Below, piece after piece: positions 1 to 8,181 of a DNA stretch of 64,000 bases. Within the stretch, counting starts at the first letter, position 1. Every line of letters begins with the position of its first letter. The notes under the pieces are model-generated. The model saw only the letters and a program-made list of their open reading frames with translations. It was not told the DNA's origin and did not search any database. The stretch is taken from the NCBI GenBank assembly GCA_048262255.1, contig JBLXFH010000005.1:62001-126000 (forward strand), given 5' to 3'. The stretch comes from JABMNT01 sp048262255 (lineage in GTDB: Bacteria; Pseudomonadota; Alphaproteobacteria; Rhodospirillales; Casp-alpha2). A program made the translations under genes and the position numbers.

Positions 1-813
1 AAACAGGGTCTTGTTGCGCCATGGCCCGAGCTTGTGATCTCGGCAGGGCGTCGTACAGCACCGGTTGCCCGGGAGATCAAGCACCGCTCATATGGAATGA
101 CAAAACTGGTTCAGATCATGTGGCCGGGGGGGGCGGGCATTGATGCTTTCGATCTGGTCTGTGTGCCCCATCATGACGCGGTTGCTACGTGTCCAAATGT
201 TATGCATATCACCGGCGCGCCAAACCGTATCCGACCTGAAGACTTGACGCTGCCGAACGACTCGGTTGGTTCGCATTATGAGGGGTTGGCGTCACCGCGC
301 ATTGCGCTTTTGTGTGGCGGGTCGACCAAGAACCGTCGTTTTACATCCCAAATGGCAGAGGAACTGGGGCGCCTTTCTTCCGATATGACGGAGGCCTGCG
401 GTGGCAGTCTGTTGGTGACAACCAGCCGTCGAACGGGACCAGAAGCGGTGACGCTTCAGCAACACACCAGAGGGGCCGCGCGAGTTCATCAATGGAATGA
501 TCCTGGGGAAAATCCATATATGTCTTATCTGGCCGTAGCGGATGCGCTTATCGTGACCGGCGAGTCCATGTCCATGTGTTCCGAAGCGTGCTCGACGGGG
601 AAACCGGTTTTTATTTACGCACCGCAAGATCTGATCACTGAAAAGCACCAGCGTTTGCATGATGAACTGTACAGGCTGGGTTGTGCCCGCCCGCTCTCCG
701 CTGCGTTTGATACCTGGTCATATCGGCCGCTCCAAACCGCCCGAGATATTGCGGAGCGGATAGGTCAAATGATGCCCCGGTTTCGGGACGCGAAACGTCC
801 GTCCAATGCCTAA
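1..813 (+). CDS. ELM1/GtrOC1-type putative nucleoside-diphosphate-sugar epimerase (5' partial)
   Basis: The reading frame is open from base 1, so the gene begins upstream of the window; the GTG at 34 is internal. The protein resembles the mitochondrial fission ELM1 family (DUF1022), whose bacterial members have a two-lobed, glycosyltransferase-like fold and no settled reaction. Visible family features are the ISAGRR stretch near the left edge, a central LLCGGSTKN segment, LLVTTSRRTGP, and a C-terminal ADALIVTGESMSMCSEACSTG region that looks like a nucleotide-sugar binding loop. The stop overlaps the start of the hydroxypyruvate isomerase gene by 8 bases, so the two are translationally coupled. 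Family assignment is by recognised motifs; substrate is unknown. Confidence 0.8.
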   Translation, partial: KQGLVAPWPELVISAGRRTAPVAREIKHRSYGMTKLVQIMWPGGAGIDAFDLVCVPHHDAVATCPNVMHITGAPNRIRPEDLTLPNDSVGSHYEGLASPRIALLCGGSTKNRRFTSQMAEELGRLSSDMTEACGGSLLVTTSRRTGPEAVTLQQHTRGAARVHQWNDPGENPYMSYLAVADALIVTGESMSMCSEACSTGKPVFIYAPQDLITEKHQRLHDELYRLGCARPLSAAFDTWSYRPLQTARDIAERIGQMMPRFRDAKRPSNA

Positions 814-1609
814 TTTTTCCGCCAATTTACGTTATCTGTTTCAGGAATGGCCCCTGCTAGATCGGTTTTCCGCTGCTGCTGATCTGGGGTTTAAGGCTGT
901 CGAGTACCAGTTTCCATATAACGAAGACCCAAACCGGTTGCAAAAGGCATTGGACCAAAACCGTCTGCAGATGGTTCTGATCAATGCGCCGCCGGGGGAC
1001 TGGCAGGCGGGGGATCGGGGAATAGCCGGACTTGTCGGACGCGAAGCTGAATTTCGCCAATCGGTCGAAGATGCCGTTTATTATGCGACGGCGTTAAACT
1101 GCCCGCGCGTCCATTTCATGTCGGGTGTGTTGATGCCGGGTGTGGCGCAGGAGGTTGCCTTGTCGGTATGGGCGGAGAATCTGAAATATGCATCCGATGT
1201 CTGTGCCGACGCCGGTATTCATGCCCTGATTGAACCCCTCAACGCGACGGATATGCCGGGTTATCTGGTCAATCACAGTGTCCAGGCGCGCGCACTCATG
1301 TCGGTTGTGAATTCAGGAAATCTGTATCTGCAGTATGACTTGTATCATGGCGCAATGAGTGGAGAAAACCTGGAAGAAAGCATTCGCTCAAATCTCGATG
1401 TAATCGATCATCTCCAAGTAGCAGGAGTTCCGGGACGGGCTGAACCGGATACGGGGGAGGTCGATTTTCGACCGATTTTTGAATTACTGGATATTCTTGG
1501 GTATCGAGGCTGGATCGGTTGTGAGTATTCGCCCCGTAAAAAAACGCAGGAAGGCCTGAAATGGGCATCGATCTATGGAATCGGAAGCCCGTTTCAGGCC
1601 GTTCAATAA
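806..1609 (+). CDS. hyi: Hydroxypyruvate isomerase family TIM-barrel enzyme
   Basis: Predicted cytoplasmic isomerase of the xylose isomerase-like TIM-barrel superfamily that interconverts hydroxypyruvate and tartronate semialdehyde. The 267-residue length is typical for Hyi. Glu143 (in LIEPLN) and Glu240 (in GCEYSP) sit where the two metal-binding or catalytic glutamates of the family lie, and the QYDLYH motif near residue 176 is characteristic. The ATG lies within the end of the upstream ELM1 gene. The neighbouring FAH-family hydrolase and the enolase-superfamily gene 3 kb on suggest sugar-acid or glyoxylate-type metabolism, but no glyoxylate carboligase is present. Other members of this fold act on related 2-keto acids, so the exact substrate is inferred. 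Confidence 0.85.
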   Translation: MPNFSANLRYLFQEWPLLDRFSAAADLGFKAVEYQFPYNEDPNRLQKALDQNRLQMVLINAPPGDWQAGDRGIAGLVGREAEFRQSVEDAVYYATALNCPRVHFMSGVLMPGVAQEVALSVWAENLKYASDVCADAGIHALIEPLNATDMPGYLVNHSVQARALMSVVNSGNLYLQYDLYHGAMSGENLEESIRSNLDVIDHLQVAGVPGRAEPDTGEVDFRPIFELLDILGYRGWIGCEYSPRKKTQEGLKWASIYGIGSPFQAVQ

Positions 1610-1611
1610 CG

Positions 1612-2460
1612 TTAAGCGCTGTAGGCCTTAACGGTCTGCGATTGCTCGCCCAGTCCTTCAATGCCAAGACGCATTGTGTCGCCGGCTTTCAGATAGCGTG
1701 GCGGGTTAAAGCCAAGCCCAACACCCGGAGGTGTGCCCGTGACAATCACATCACCCGGCAGCAATGTCATATAATTGGAAATATAGCTGACGATATGCGC
1801 CGCACTGAAAATCATGGTGCGGGTATTGCCGTTCTGCAGGCGTTCGCCGTTGACTTCCAGCCAGATGTTCAGGTTTTGCGGATCTGTAATTTCATCCGTT
1901 GTGACCAGCCAGGGGCCAAGCGGACAGGAGGTATCAAAGCTTTTGCCTTTGATCCACTGGCCAGTACCTTCAATCTGGAATTCACGTTCGGAAACATCGT
2001 TGGCGACTGCATAACCGGCCACATAGTCGAGGGCGACGGCCTCTTCGACATATTGAGCCTTGCGCCCGATGATGATCGCCAGTTCGACTTCCCAATCGCC
2101 TTTAACGGAATTGCGGGGAAGCACAACGTCATCATTGGGGCCGTTGAGAGATGTCACAGCTTTGGAAAACAGGATGGGCTCTTCCGGAACCGGGAGTCCG
2201 GATTCCTTGGCGTGATCTGAATAGTTGAGACCAACTGCAACGATTTTGCCAACGCCGGTAATCGGTGCGCCAAGACGCACAGTCCCTTCAACAACAGGCA
2301 GATTGTCCGTGTTGAGTTTGCCGAGAGAAGCCAGACGTTCGGGATCAAGCGCCGTGCCGTCCAGATCATTCAGATGTTCTGAAAGATCACGAACGCGTCC
2401 GCTATCGTCCAAAAGCGCAGGCTTTTCGTTCCCCGCAGGTCCATATCTTAAAAGTTTCAT
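1612..2460 (-). CDS. Fumarylacetoacetate hydrolase family protein
   Basis: A 282-residue cytoplasmic C-C bond hydrolase or lyase of the FAH superfamily. Residues Glu124 and Glu126 (in DWEVELA) and Asp155 match the E-x-E...D metal site. The stretches GLNYSDHAKE (from 77) and KGKSFDTSCPLGPWL (from 171) are typical of members acting on 2,4-diketo-3-deoxy sugar acids or acylpyruvates. The frame is open further upstream, but the ATG at 2460 is preceded by a clear GGAGGAATA ribosome binding site and gives the family's usual N-terminus (MKLLRYG). It is convergent with hyi, two bases away. Substrate cannot be read from the sequence; a sugar-acid pathway with the nearby enolase-superfamily gene is an inference. 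Confidence 0.88.
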   Translation of the reverse strand: MKLLRYGPAGNEKPALLDDSGRVRDLSEHLNDLDGTALDPERLASLGKLNTDNLPVVEGTVRLGAPITGVGKIVAVGLNYSDHAKESGLPVPEEPILFSKAVTSLNGPNDDVVLPRNSVKGDWEVELAIIIGRKAQYVEEAVALDYVAGYAVANDVSEREFQIEGTGQWIKGKSFDTSCPLGPWLVTTDEITDPQNLNIWLEVNGERLQNGNTRTMIFSAAHIVSYISNYMTLLPGDVIVTGTPPGVGLGFNPPRYLKAGDTMRLGIEGLGEQSQTVKAYSA

Positions 2461-2762
2461 TATTCCTCCAAATGCCGACAGTGTTTCAAATGCCTGTCGA
2501 TCTTCATAAGCCTGCATGCCTATTGCATTCAAGCTCCTGCGGTGTACCTCAAATTTTCTAAATTCTCTAGTCTAAAATATGAACAGCCAGACTGTGAGTG
2601 GGAGAGAACTGTCGTTGCTTTCCACCTTGCCAAGGGATTTCATGTCCCGATCAGGAAATTTTACTTTTGGTTTCCTGTAAATCACATAAAGTTTCGGCTA
2701 GGATAGGAATTGAGCCGCGAAAAATGAATAATCTGAATCTCAAAGCCTGAAAGAGTTTCTTG

Positions 2763-3125
2763 ATGCCGCAAGATGATGACTTTGAAGCCAAGTTGGCCGC
2801 CATTCGTTTGTCTTATCTGAATGAGGGGCTGCCGGAACAGTTGCAGGCAGTTGTCTTGCGTTACGACGAGTTTATGGGGGCTGCGCATAATTCGGAGAAC
2901 CTTCTGGATGCGCTCGCTCCGCTGCATGCGGCAGCTCATAAACTGGCCGGCTCATCGGGCACCTTTGGCTTGCCGGATACGGCAGCTTTTGCTCGCAGCC
3001 TGTCCGATTACACAGACAAAAACAGCCCAGAAAAACCGTCTCAGCAAGATGATTTTCTGGAAAACATCCGCTTGATGGTTATCGAGTTGCAAAAATCCGT
3101 CGCGACGCTCAAGTCCGATCTGTAA
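2763..3125 (+). CDS. HPt domain phosphotransfer protein
   Basis: A small, 120-residue histidine phosphotransfer protein. The motif HKLAGSSGTFG, with the phospho-accepting His near residue 59, is the HPt signature inside a predicted four-helix bundle. It would pass phosphate between a hybrid kinase and response regulators; neither partner is adjacent, so it is an orphan. A TTG just upstream (2760) could also start translation, but ATG 2763 is preferred. The last 17 bases overlap the 3' end of the convergent HAD phosphatase gene. Confidence 0.8.
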   Translation: MPQDDDFEAKLAAIRLSYLNEGLPEQLQAVVLRYDEFMGAAHNSENLLDALAPLHAAAHKLAGSSGTFGLPDTAAFARSLSDYTDKNSPEKPSQQDDFLENIRLMVIELQKSVATLKSDL

Positions 3126-3792
3126 GTCCCAACAGGCTCGATACCTGTGCTATTGAATCCACCGCGTGAACGCGGAACTGCTCGGATTCCAACTCCTGTG
3201 CTGTGCGTTGCTCTTCCGGTGAATGGCCGTGCCCTGTTGCAACATGAATGCCGCCAGCCAAACGGGCGGCTTGCCCGGCTTTCAGGTCGGATGCCCGGTC
3301 TCCGACAATCCACGAGCGTTGTCTGTCTATGGTGAAATGCTCGGATGCTTTTTCCAGCATACCCGGGTTGGGTTTGCGGCAGGGATGGTCCGGATGCTGG
3401 TAGGGGGCAAGTCCCTTGGCATGAAAGGGACAGGCAAATACGGCATTCACATAGGCGTTACGCGCATCCAGTTCATCAAGGATGCGTTCCTGAACGTCAA
3501 TAAAGTCCTGCCATTGAAATTTTCCATAACCAATTCCGGCCTGATTGGTGATGATGATCACCGGCATGTCGATTGCGTTCGCCTCGGCGATAAGATCGCT
3601 GGCCCCTTCGATAAGGCTGACATCGTCCGGGGACTGCAGATAATGGACTTCTTCCACGATAACACCGTCCCGATCCAGAAACAGGATGCCACGGGGATGC
3701 CGGCCTGCTGTGCGGTTTAAGACCTGACACCATATGCCTTCACCGTCGATCACGGCACCAAACGGGAGATGAGGGTGTTTATAGATATTCAT
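3109..3792 (-). CDS. HAD-IIIA phosphatase, GmhB-like (heptose bisphosphate phosphatase family)
   Basis: A 227-residue HAD superfamily phosphatase. Asp40 and Asp42 in FLDRDGV are the nucleophile and acid/base pair, ITNQAGIGYG (from 81) carries the second HAD motif, and GDRASD (Asp165, Asp169) the metal-binding motif. A CPFH...HPCRKPNPGM segment (121-144) resembles the zinc loop of GmhB, although the usual Cys-x-Cys is His-x-Cys here. GmhB removes the 7-phosphate from heptose 1,7-bisphosphate for LPS or S-layer sugars; no other heptose genes are nearby, so the substrate is tentative. About 34 extra residues precede the first catalytic motif. It is divergent from the YbaN gene. Confidence 0.8.
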   Translation of the reverse strand: MNIYKHPHLPFGAVIDGEGIWCQVLNRTAGRHPRGILFLDRDGVIVEEVHYLQSPDDVSLIEGASDLIAEANAIDMPVIIITNQAGIGYGKFQWQDFIDVQERILDELDARNAYVNAVFACPFHAKGLAPYQHPDHPCRKPNPGMLEKASEHFTIDRQRSWIVGDRASDLKAGQAARLAGGIHVATGHGHSPEEQRTAQELESEQFRVHAVDSIAQVSSLLGLTDRT

Positions 3793-3908
3793 ATGGATTT
3801 AGGTTCTCGTCGTTGAAATCTTTGCATATGCTTATATACTTGCCCTTAGGGAATGGGAACCAGCATCGTTTCCCATGTATGGGGGCATCGACCGAGAAGG
3901 TGAGTGTC

Positions 3909-4346
3909 ATGGTGTGTCCGGCCGATAAAAGGTCCCAACGTATTGATCGATGTTGGCTTCGCTGGCTTTTCTTTGCCTTTGGCTGGCTGAATATCGGTCT
4001 TGGGACTATCGGAATTTTTGTTCCCGGTTTGCCCACCACGGTTTTTCTTATCGCGGCCTTTTGGGCCTTTTCAAAAAGTTCGGACCGGTTCCATAAATGG
4101 TTGTGGAACCACCCCCGGTTTGGCGAGCCCTTGCGTAACTGGCATGAACATCGGGTCATCCCTGTGAAAGCCAAGGTCATGGCCGTTTTCATGATGTCGA
4201 CAAGTTTCGCCTATCTCACTTTTTTTGTCGCCGAAAGCTGGGTTTTGCCGATGGTTATGGCGGCTCTGATGGGGCCTCCGGCTCTCTATGTGGTTACGCG
4301 TAACAGTGAAGTCCGTCAAAAGGTTCCGGTTTCCGTTAAGGAATAA
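3909..4346 (+). CDS. YbaN/DUF454 family inner-membrane protein
   Basis: A small integral membrane protein of the DUF454 (YbaN) family, function unknown. The hallmark is a first transmembrane segment running into GTIGIFVPGLPTTVFLI, followed by an amphipathic W/F-rich stretch with WLWNHPRFG and two more predicted transmembrane segments near the C-terminus. The frame is open back to 3813, but ATG 3909 has a GAGAAGG ribosome binding site eight bases upstream and gives 145 residues, closer to the usual length. No operon partner. Confidence 0.82.
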   Translation: MVCPADKRSQRIDRCWLRWLFFAFGWLNIGLGTIGIFVPGLPTTVFLIAAFWAFSKSSDRFHKWLWNHPRFGEPLRNWHEHRVIPVKAKVMAVFMMSTSFAYLTFFVAESWVLPMVMAALMGPPALYVVTRNSEVRQKVPVSVKE

Positions 4347-4575
4347 AGTGATTTAAAGGGGTACGGTGAAAGACGCGGGTTTTTTACCGCCATCACCATT
4401 ACGCTTTTATGCCGTCAAACTTGACTCCATCCTTTTTTGCCCCAGTTTTTAAATTGAACCGCCAGTTTTTGTTTCGACCAGAAACACATAACAGCAACTT
4501 AAAAACCTTTTGTTTCCGCCCACATCGGATACATTTTTAAGCAATTAAGCAAAGCTGCTTCGGGGAGGAAATCGA

Positions 4576-5739
4576 ATGAGTGTGATCAAACGGATTACCG
4601 TGCAGGCCTATACATACGAACTGGACGATTTTGGATCCAGCGTGATGGTGTTTCAAAAAGACGGCAAGCTGCCGGTTTCCAAATTCGTCGTGTCTATTGA
4701 AACCGATGACAGCCATACAGGCAGCTATGCCCCGCATTACGGGGCGACGGCCCATGCCTTGGCTCAGGTCCGGGATATGGCCCCGGCACTGATTGGTATG
4801 GATGCAGAGCATCGTGAAGCAATTTTTGAAAAACTGAAAATCACCTGGCGACATTTTGACAAAATTGGGATTGCCGCGCTGGATTGTGCTTTATGGGATC
4901 TGGCGGGTAAAAAATACGGGGCATCGGTCTCCAGGATGCTGGGGGGATTCCGTGACCGTTTACCTGTTTATGCGAGCACGTTCCCGGGGCAATCCACACC
5001 TGGCGGACTAGACCGGATAGAAGCCTATGCGGACTTTGCCGAAGACTGTATGAACAGGGGCTTCAAGGCATTTAAAATTCATGGCTTCATGGACGGTAGT
5101 GCAAAAAACGAAATCGCCATTATGACGGCCATCCGTGAGCGGGTTGGCGATGGCCTGAAACTGATGACCGATCCGGCCTCCACCCTGCCGTCGTTTCTGG
5201 ATGCGGTGGAAGTTGGCCGGGCCTGTGATGACTTGAAGTTTTTCTGGTATGAAGACCCGTATCGCGACGCATCAAGCAGTGCTGTTGCCCACAAACGTTT
5301 GCGTGATTTTATCCGGACCCCGATGCTGGTTGCCGAACATGTGCGCGGGTTTGAACAAAAAGCTGATTTTGTGCTGGCGGGGGGCACCGATATCCTGCAC
5401 ATCGACCCGGAACTGGATGGCGGTATTACCGGTACGATGAAACTGGCGCATTTTGCCGATGCCATGGGGATGGAGGTGCAACTGCATACCGCAGGCCCGA
5501 TCCACCGTCATTGTATGTCCGCGATTCAAAACACGCATTTTTACGAATTGGGGCTGGTTCGTCCAAACGACGCCTGGAATGGCCTGCAACCGCCGATTTT
5601 CGCCTGCGACTATGGGGACCAGATCAGCAATGTGGGCGCTGATGGTTGCGTGCCTGTACCGGATGGGCCAGGGCTAGGCGTGACTTATGACTGGGACAAG
5701 ATCAATCGCTGGGAGACCGCTAAACAGGTCTTCGAGTAA
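4576..5739 (+). CDS. Enolase-superfamily, mandelate racemase/muconate lactonizing enzyme family protein
   Basis: A 387-residue acid-sugar dehydratase or racemase of the mandelate racemase subgroup. Catalytic positions can be placed: Lys167-x-His169, metal ligands Asp199, Glu226 and Glu254, the Asp277-His304 dyad spaced 27 residues apart as in mandelate racemase, and Glu324 as the equivalent of its Glu317. The usual second Lys of K-x-K is a His (KIH). An N-terminal capping domain covers roughly residues 1-125. ATG 4576 follows a strong GGGGAGGA site. The FkbM and TenA genes follow closely on the same strand, so an operon is likely. Reaction probably dehydration of an acid sugar; the substrate is not readable. 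Confidence 0.87.
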   Translation: MSVIKRITVQAYTYELDDFGSSVMVFQKDGKLPVSKFVVSIETDDSHTGSYAPHYGATAHALAQVRDMAPALIGMDAEHREAIFEKLKITWRHFDKIGIAALDCALWDLAGKKYGASVSRMLGGFRDRLPVYASTFPGQSTPGGLDRIEAYADFAEDCMNRGFKAFKIHGFMDGSAKNEIAIMTAIRERVGDGLKLMTDPASTLPSFLDAVEVGRACDDLKFFWYEDPYRDASSSAVAHKRLRDFIRTPMLVAEHVRGFEQKADFVLAGGTDILHIDPELDGGITGTMKLAHFADAMGMEVQLHTAGPIHRHCMSAIQNTHFYELGLVRPNDAWNGLQPPIFACDYGDQISNVGADGCVPVPDGPGLGVTYDWDKINRWETAKQVFE

Positions 5740-5789
5740 CCTGAAGCTTGAAGCCTTGGTCCATGGGTAGGGCTGTGCTAGGCAAGGGG

Positions 5790-6647
5790 ATGAGCGAGAA
5801 ACGAAAATCCCTGATGGAGCTGCTGGACGATGGCACGGTTATCGATGTTGTCGATATTGGGGCCAACCCGATTGCGAGTGACGGCACACCGCCCTACCAA
5901 GGCCTGCTGGATTCGGGTTATGCACGGCTGGTCGGGTTCGAGCCAAATCCGGAAGCACTGGCAGAACTCAATGAGAAAAAAGGCCCCCATGAGCGTTATT
6001 TGCCAAATGCGGTCTTCGACGGGGCTGAGCATGAACTGAAAGTCTGCCAAGCACCCGGTATGACGTCCCTGCTTGAACCCAATATGGATTTACTAAGCTA
6101 TTACCACGGTTTTCCGGACTGGGGCCAAGTGGTCGAGCGGATACCGGTTTCGACGATACGACTGGATGATGTCCGTGAAATTGAAAACCTGGATTATCTG
6201 AAAATCGATATTCAGGGGGGTGAGCTCGAAGTGTTTCGCCACGGCAAGAAACGCTTAAACGAATGTCTGGTGATACAGACGGAGGTCGAGTTTCTGCCCA
6301 TGTATGAGGAACAGCCGCTGTTTTCAGAGGTCGAGCAGTTTTTGCGTTCGCAAGGGTTTCTGATTCACCGGTTTCAGGCCATAAAAAGCAGAATCCTGAA
6401 GCCGATGCTCATTAACGATAATATTTATGGTGATTTGAGCCAGGCCTTTTGGACCGATGCGATTTTTGTCAGGGATTTTACAAAACTGGATCAGTTAAGC
6501 CCGGAGAGGCTGAAAAAGCTGGCCCTGATTCTCCACGATGTCTATGGCGCGCTTGATATGGTTTTGCTTGCTTTGCAGGTTTGTGATGACATTTCCGGGA
6601 CAACATTTGCTAGACAATATCTGCCTTTTTTGGCGAACAAAGGGTAA
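5790..6647 (+). CDS. FkbM family methyltransferase
   Basis: A SAM-dependent methyltransferase of the FkbM type, which usually methylates sugar hydroxyls or amines in polysaccharides and secondary metabolites. VVDIGANPI (from about 20) is the SAM-binding motif I, LVGFEPNPEAL contains the acidic residue after strand 2, and YLKIDIQGGELEVF is the FkbM signature. The frame is open back to ATG 5763 and TTG 5748; ATG 5790 was chosen for a weak TAGG site but is uncertain. It lies about 50 bases after the enolase-superfamily gene and four bases before TenA. Why these three are together is unclear. Confidence 0.8.
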   Translation: MSEKRKSLMELLDDGTVIDVVDIGANPIASDGTPPYQGLLDSGYARLVGFEPNPEALAELNEKKGPHERYLPNAVFDGAEHELKVCQAPGMTSLLEPNMDLLSYYHGFPDWGQVVERIPVSTIRLDDVREIENLDYLKIDIQGGELEVFRHGKKRLNECLVIQTEVEFLPMYEEQPLFSEVEQFLRSQGFLIHRFQAIKSRILKPMLINDNIYGDLSQAFWTDAIFVRDFTKLDQLSPERLKKLALILHDVYGALDMVLLALQVCDDISGTTFARQYLPFLANKG

Positions 6648-6651
6648 GTTT

Positions 6652-7308
6652 ATGGACGAAACCACGAAGTTTTCCGATCAATTGCGTGAGGCCAGCCAGC
6701 CCAACTGGCGGGCATCGGTCGAGCACCGTTTTGTTGCTGAACTGGCGAATGACCAGATCGACGATGCCGCCTATGCCCGTTATCTGGTTCTCGATTATGC
6801 GTTTCTGGATATTCTGGTGGCGCATGTGGGGCAGGCGGTAATGACTGCCCCCGGCATGGAGGAAAAACGCCGTTATGCAGAGTTTCTGGGCGTATTGACC
6901 GGCGGTGAGGATGATTACTTCCTGCGCTCGTTTGCGGCCATGGGCATTGCCGAAGATACCTGGCGGGCGCCTTCCCGCCATCCGGTGGTGACGGGGTTTC
7001 GCAACGTCATGCTGCATCAGACAAACGCGACCTATGTCAACGTTCTGGCGGCGCTGTTGCCCGTTGAATGGGTTTATCTGAGTTGGGCAAAGTCGGTCAG
7101 GGATCATGCCCCCAAACGGTTCTATCTGAAAGAATGGATTGATCTGCATACGGACCCCGGCTTCGAGGCGTTTGTCATGTGGATGGTGGCGGAAATGGAT
7201 CGTCTGGGGCCAATACTTTCTGCCGAAGAACGCCAGCGGGTGCACGATATCTTTAACCGGACCGTTGAACTGGAAGTCGCCTTTTTTGATGCGGCCTATG
7301 ATACGTAA
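6652..7308 (+). CDS. TenA-like aminopyrimidine hydrolase family protein lacking the catalytic Cys
   Basis: A 218-residue all-helical TenA/THI-4 superfamily protein. TenA_C enzymes hydrolyse aminopyrimidines in thiamin salvage with a cysteine in an LLPC-x-W-like motif; here the motif reads LLPVEWVY with Val138 at that position, and the whole protein has no Cys. This places it nearer the Cys-less TenA_E-type proteins, which use glutamates. An acidic Asp48 (LVLDYAF) and a late Glu in RTVELEVAFF are retained. ATG 6652 starts four bases after the FkbM stop; a longer open frame upstream overlaps that gene and is rejected. No thiamin genes or TPP riboswitch are nearby. Confidence 0.8.
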   Translation: MDETTKFSDQLREASQPNWRASVEHRFVAELANDQIDDAAYARYLVLDYAFLDILVAHVGQAVMTAPGMEEKRRYAEFLGVLTGGEDDYFLRSFAAMGIAEDTWRAPSRHPVVTGFRNVMLHQTNATYVNVLAALLPVEWVYLSWAKSVRDHAPKRFYLKEWIDLHTDPGFEAFVMWMVAEMDRLGPILSAEERQRVHDIFNRTVELEVAFFDAAYDT

Positions 7309-7372
7309 AGCCTGATAGCCAGGGCAGAGGACTGCCGACAGCATGGGCTTTGTGGGCTATCGCAACCCCCGC

Positions 7373-7392
7373 CTATTGATTATAGTCAATAG
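7373..7392. promoter_or_regulatory. FNR/NNR-like operator upstream of nnrU
   Basis: An inverted repeat with CTATTGA and TCAATAG arms flanks six bases. Its core, TTGAT-TATA-GTCAA (7376-7389), differs at one base from the FNR/NNR/DNR consensus TTGAT-N4-ATCAA. The centre lies about 52 bases before the nnrU start. A TTTAAT stretch at 7409-7414 could be a -10 element, giving roughly class II activator spacing. Regulation by a CRP/FNR-family nitric oxide or oxygen sensor is an inference; no such regulator gene is in the window. Confidence 0.6.
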
Positions 7393-7434
7393 CGGAAACT
7401 GTTTAACGTTTAATCTTGACGATCGGTGGCCTAA

Positions 7435-8127
7435 ATGACGGATTCGCTTGTTGCGCTTTTTCTTGCCTCATTGGCATTTGTCGCCGGGCATCTGATCCTG
7501 TCCTCAAGACCTGTCCGTCAGCCCCTGATTGGAAAAATCGGGATGTGGCCATTTCGGGGCCTTTATTCTGTTGTCGCGGGTGTTTTGTTTACGTGGATGA
7601 TAACGGCCTTCAACAAAGCGCCCGAGGTGATGCTGTTCGAGTCCACCATCGGTATGAAGCATCTGACGTTATCGGTCATGGCGCTGGTTTCATTCCTGCT
7701 GGTCTGCGGTTATACAACCCTCAATCCAACAGCCATCGGCATGGAGAAGGCCGGCCTCCAGTCCGGGCCCCGGGGGGTGCTTAAAATCACCCGCCATCCC
7801 ATCATGTGGGGCGTTATCCTGTGGGCTTTAAGCCACATTCTGGCAAATGGGGATGCGGCGGCCCTGATTTTTTTCGGTGGACTAGCGGTGCTGGCTTTTG
7901 CCGGCGCCTGCCATATCGACATGAAGCGGCGCCACGATGGCGGCACGGAATGGGACGCCTTCATGAAGGAAACATCCCATATCCCGTTGCTCGCCATACT
8001 CAAAGGCCAAACCCGTGTCGAGCGTGGCGAATACCGTTGGTGGCAAATCCTGCTGTCCGTTGGCCTTTATGCAGGACTGCTGTTTCTCCACGAACCGGTC
8101 ATCGGTCGCTATGTCCTGCCTTTTTAA
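7435..8127 (+). CDS. nnrU: NnrU family membrane protein (first copy)
   Basis: A 230-residue multi-pass membrane protein of the NnrU family, found beside denitrification genes in several alphaproteobacteria and related to isoprenylcysteine methyltransferase-like membrane proteins. Visible signatures are GMKHLTLS near 75, LKITRHPIMWG near 118 and a C-terminal RGEYRWWQ-LLSVGLYAGLLFLHEP block. The function of NnrU is not settled. It is the first of two adjacent homologues on the same strand and lies 45 bases after the FNR-like inverted repeat, consistent with control by low oxygen or nitric oxide. Confidence 0.85.
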   Translation: MTDSLVALFLASLAFVAGHLILSSRPVRQPLIGKIGMWPFRGLYSVVAGVLFTWMITAFNKAPEVMLFESTIGMKHLTLSVMALVSFLLVCGYTTLNPTAIGMEKAGLQSGPRGVLKITRHPIMWGVILWALSHILANGDAAALIFFGGLAVLAFAGACHIDMKRRHDGGTEWDAFMKETSHIPLLAILKGQTRVERGEYRWWQILLSVGLYAGLLFLHEPVIGRYVLPF

Positions 8128-8181
8128 CGGATACTAAAAGCCTGAGCGCTGGTCGGCGCGCAACACGGAATGGGGAACTCA

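Noticed and set aside
1561..2220. 219-residue open frame opposite the FAH gene
   Set aside because: No ribosome site, no recognisable domain, overlaps a well-supported gene.
4360..4405. Hairpin GCGGGT/ACCGC with a T loop after ybaN
   Set aside because: No T run after the stem and weak complementarity; not a credible terminator.
4541..4560. AAGCA...TGCTT repeat before the enolase-family gene as an operator
   Set aside because: Only five-base arms in AT-rich DNA, likely by chance.
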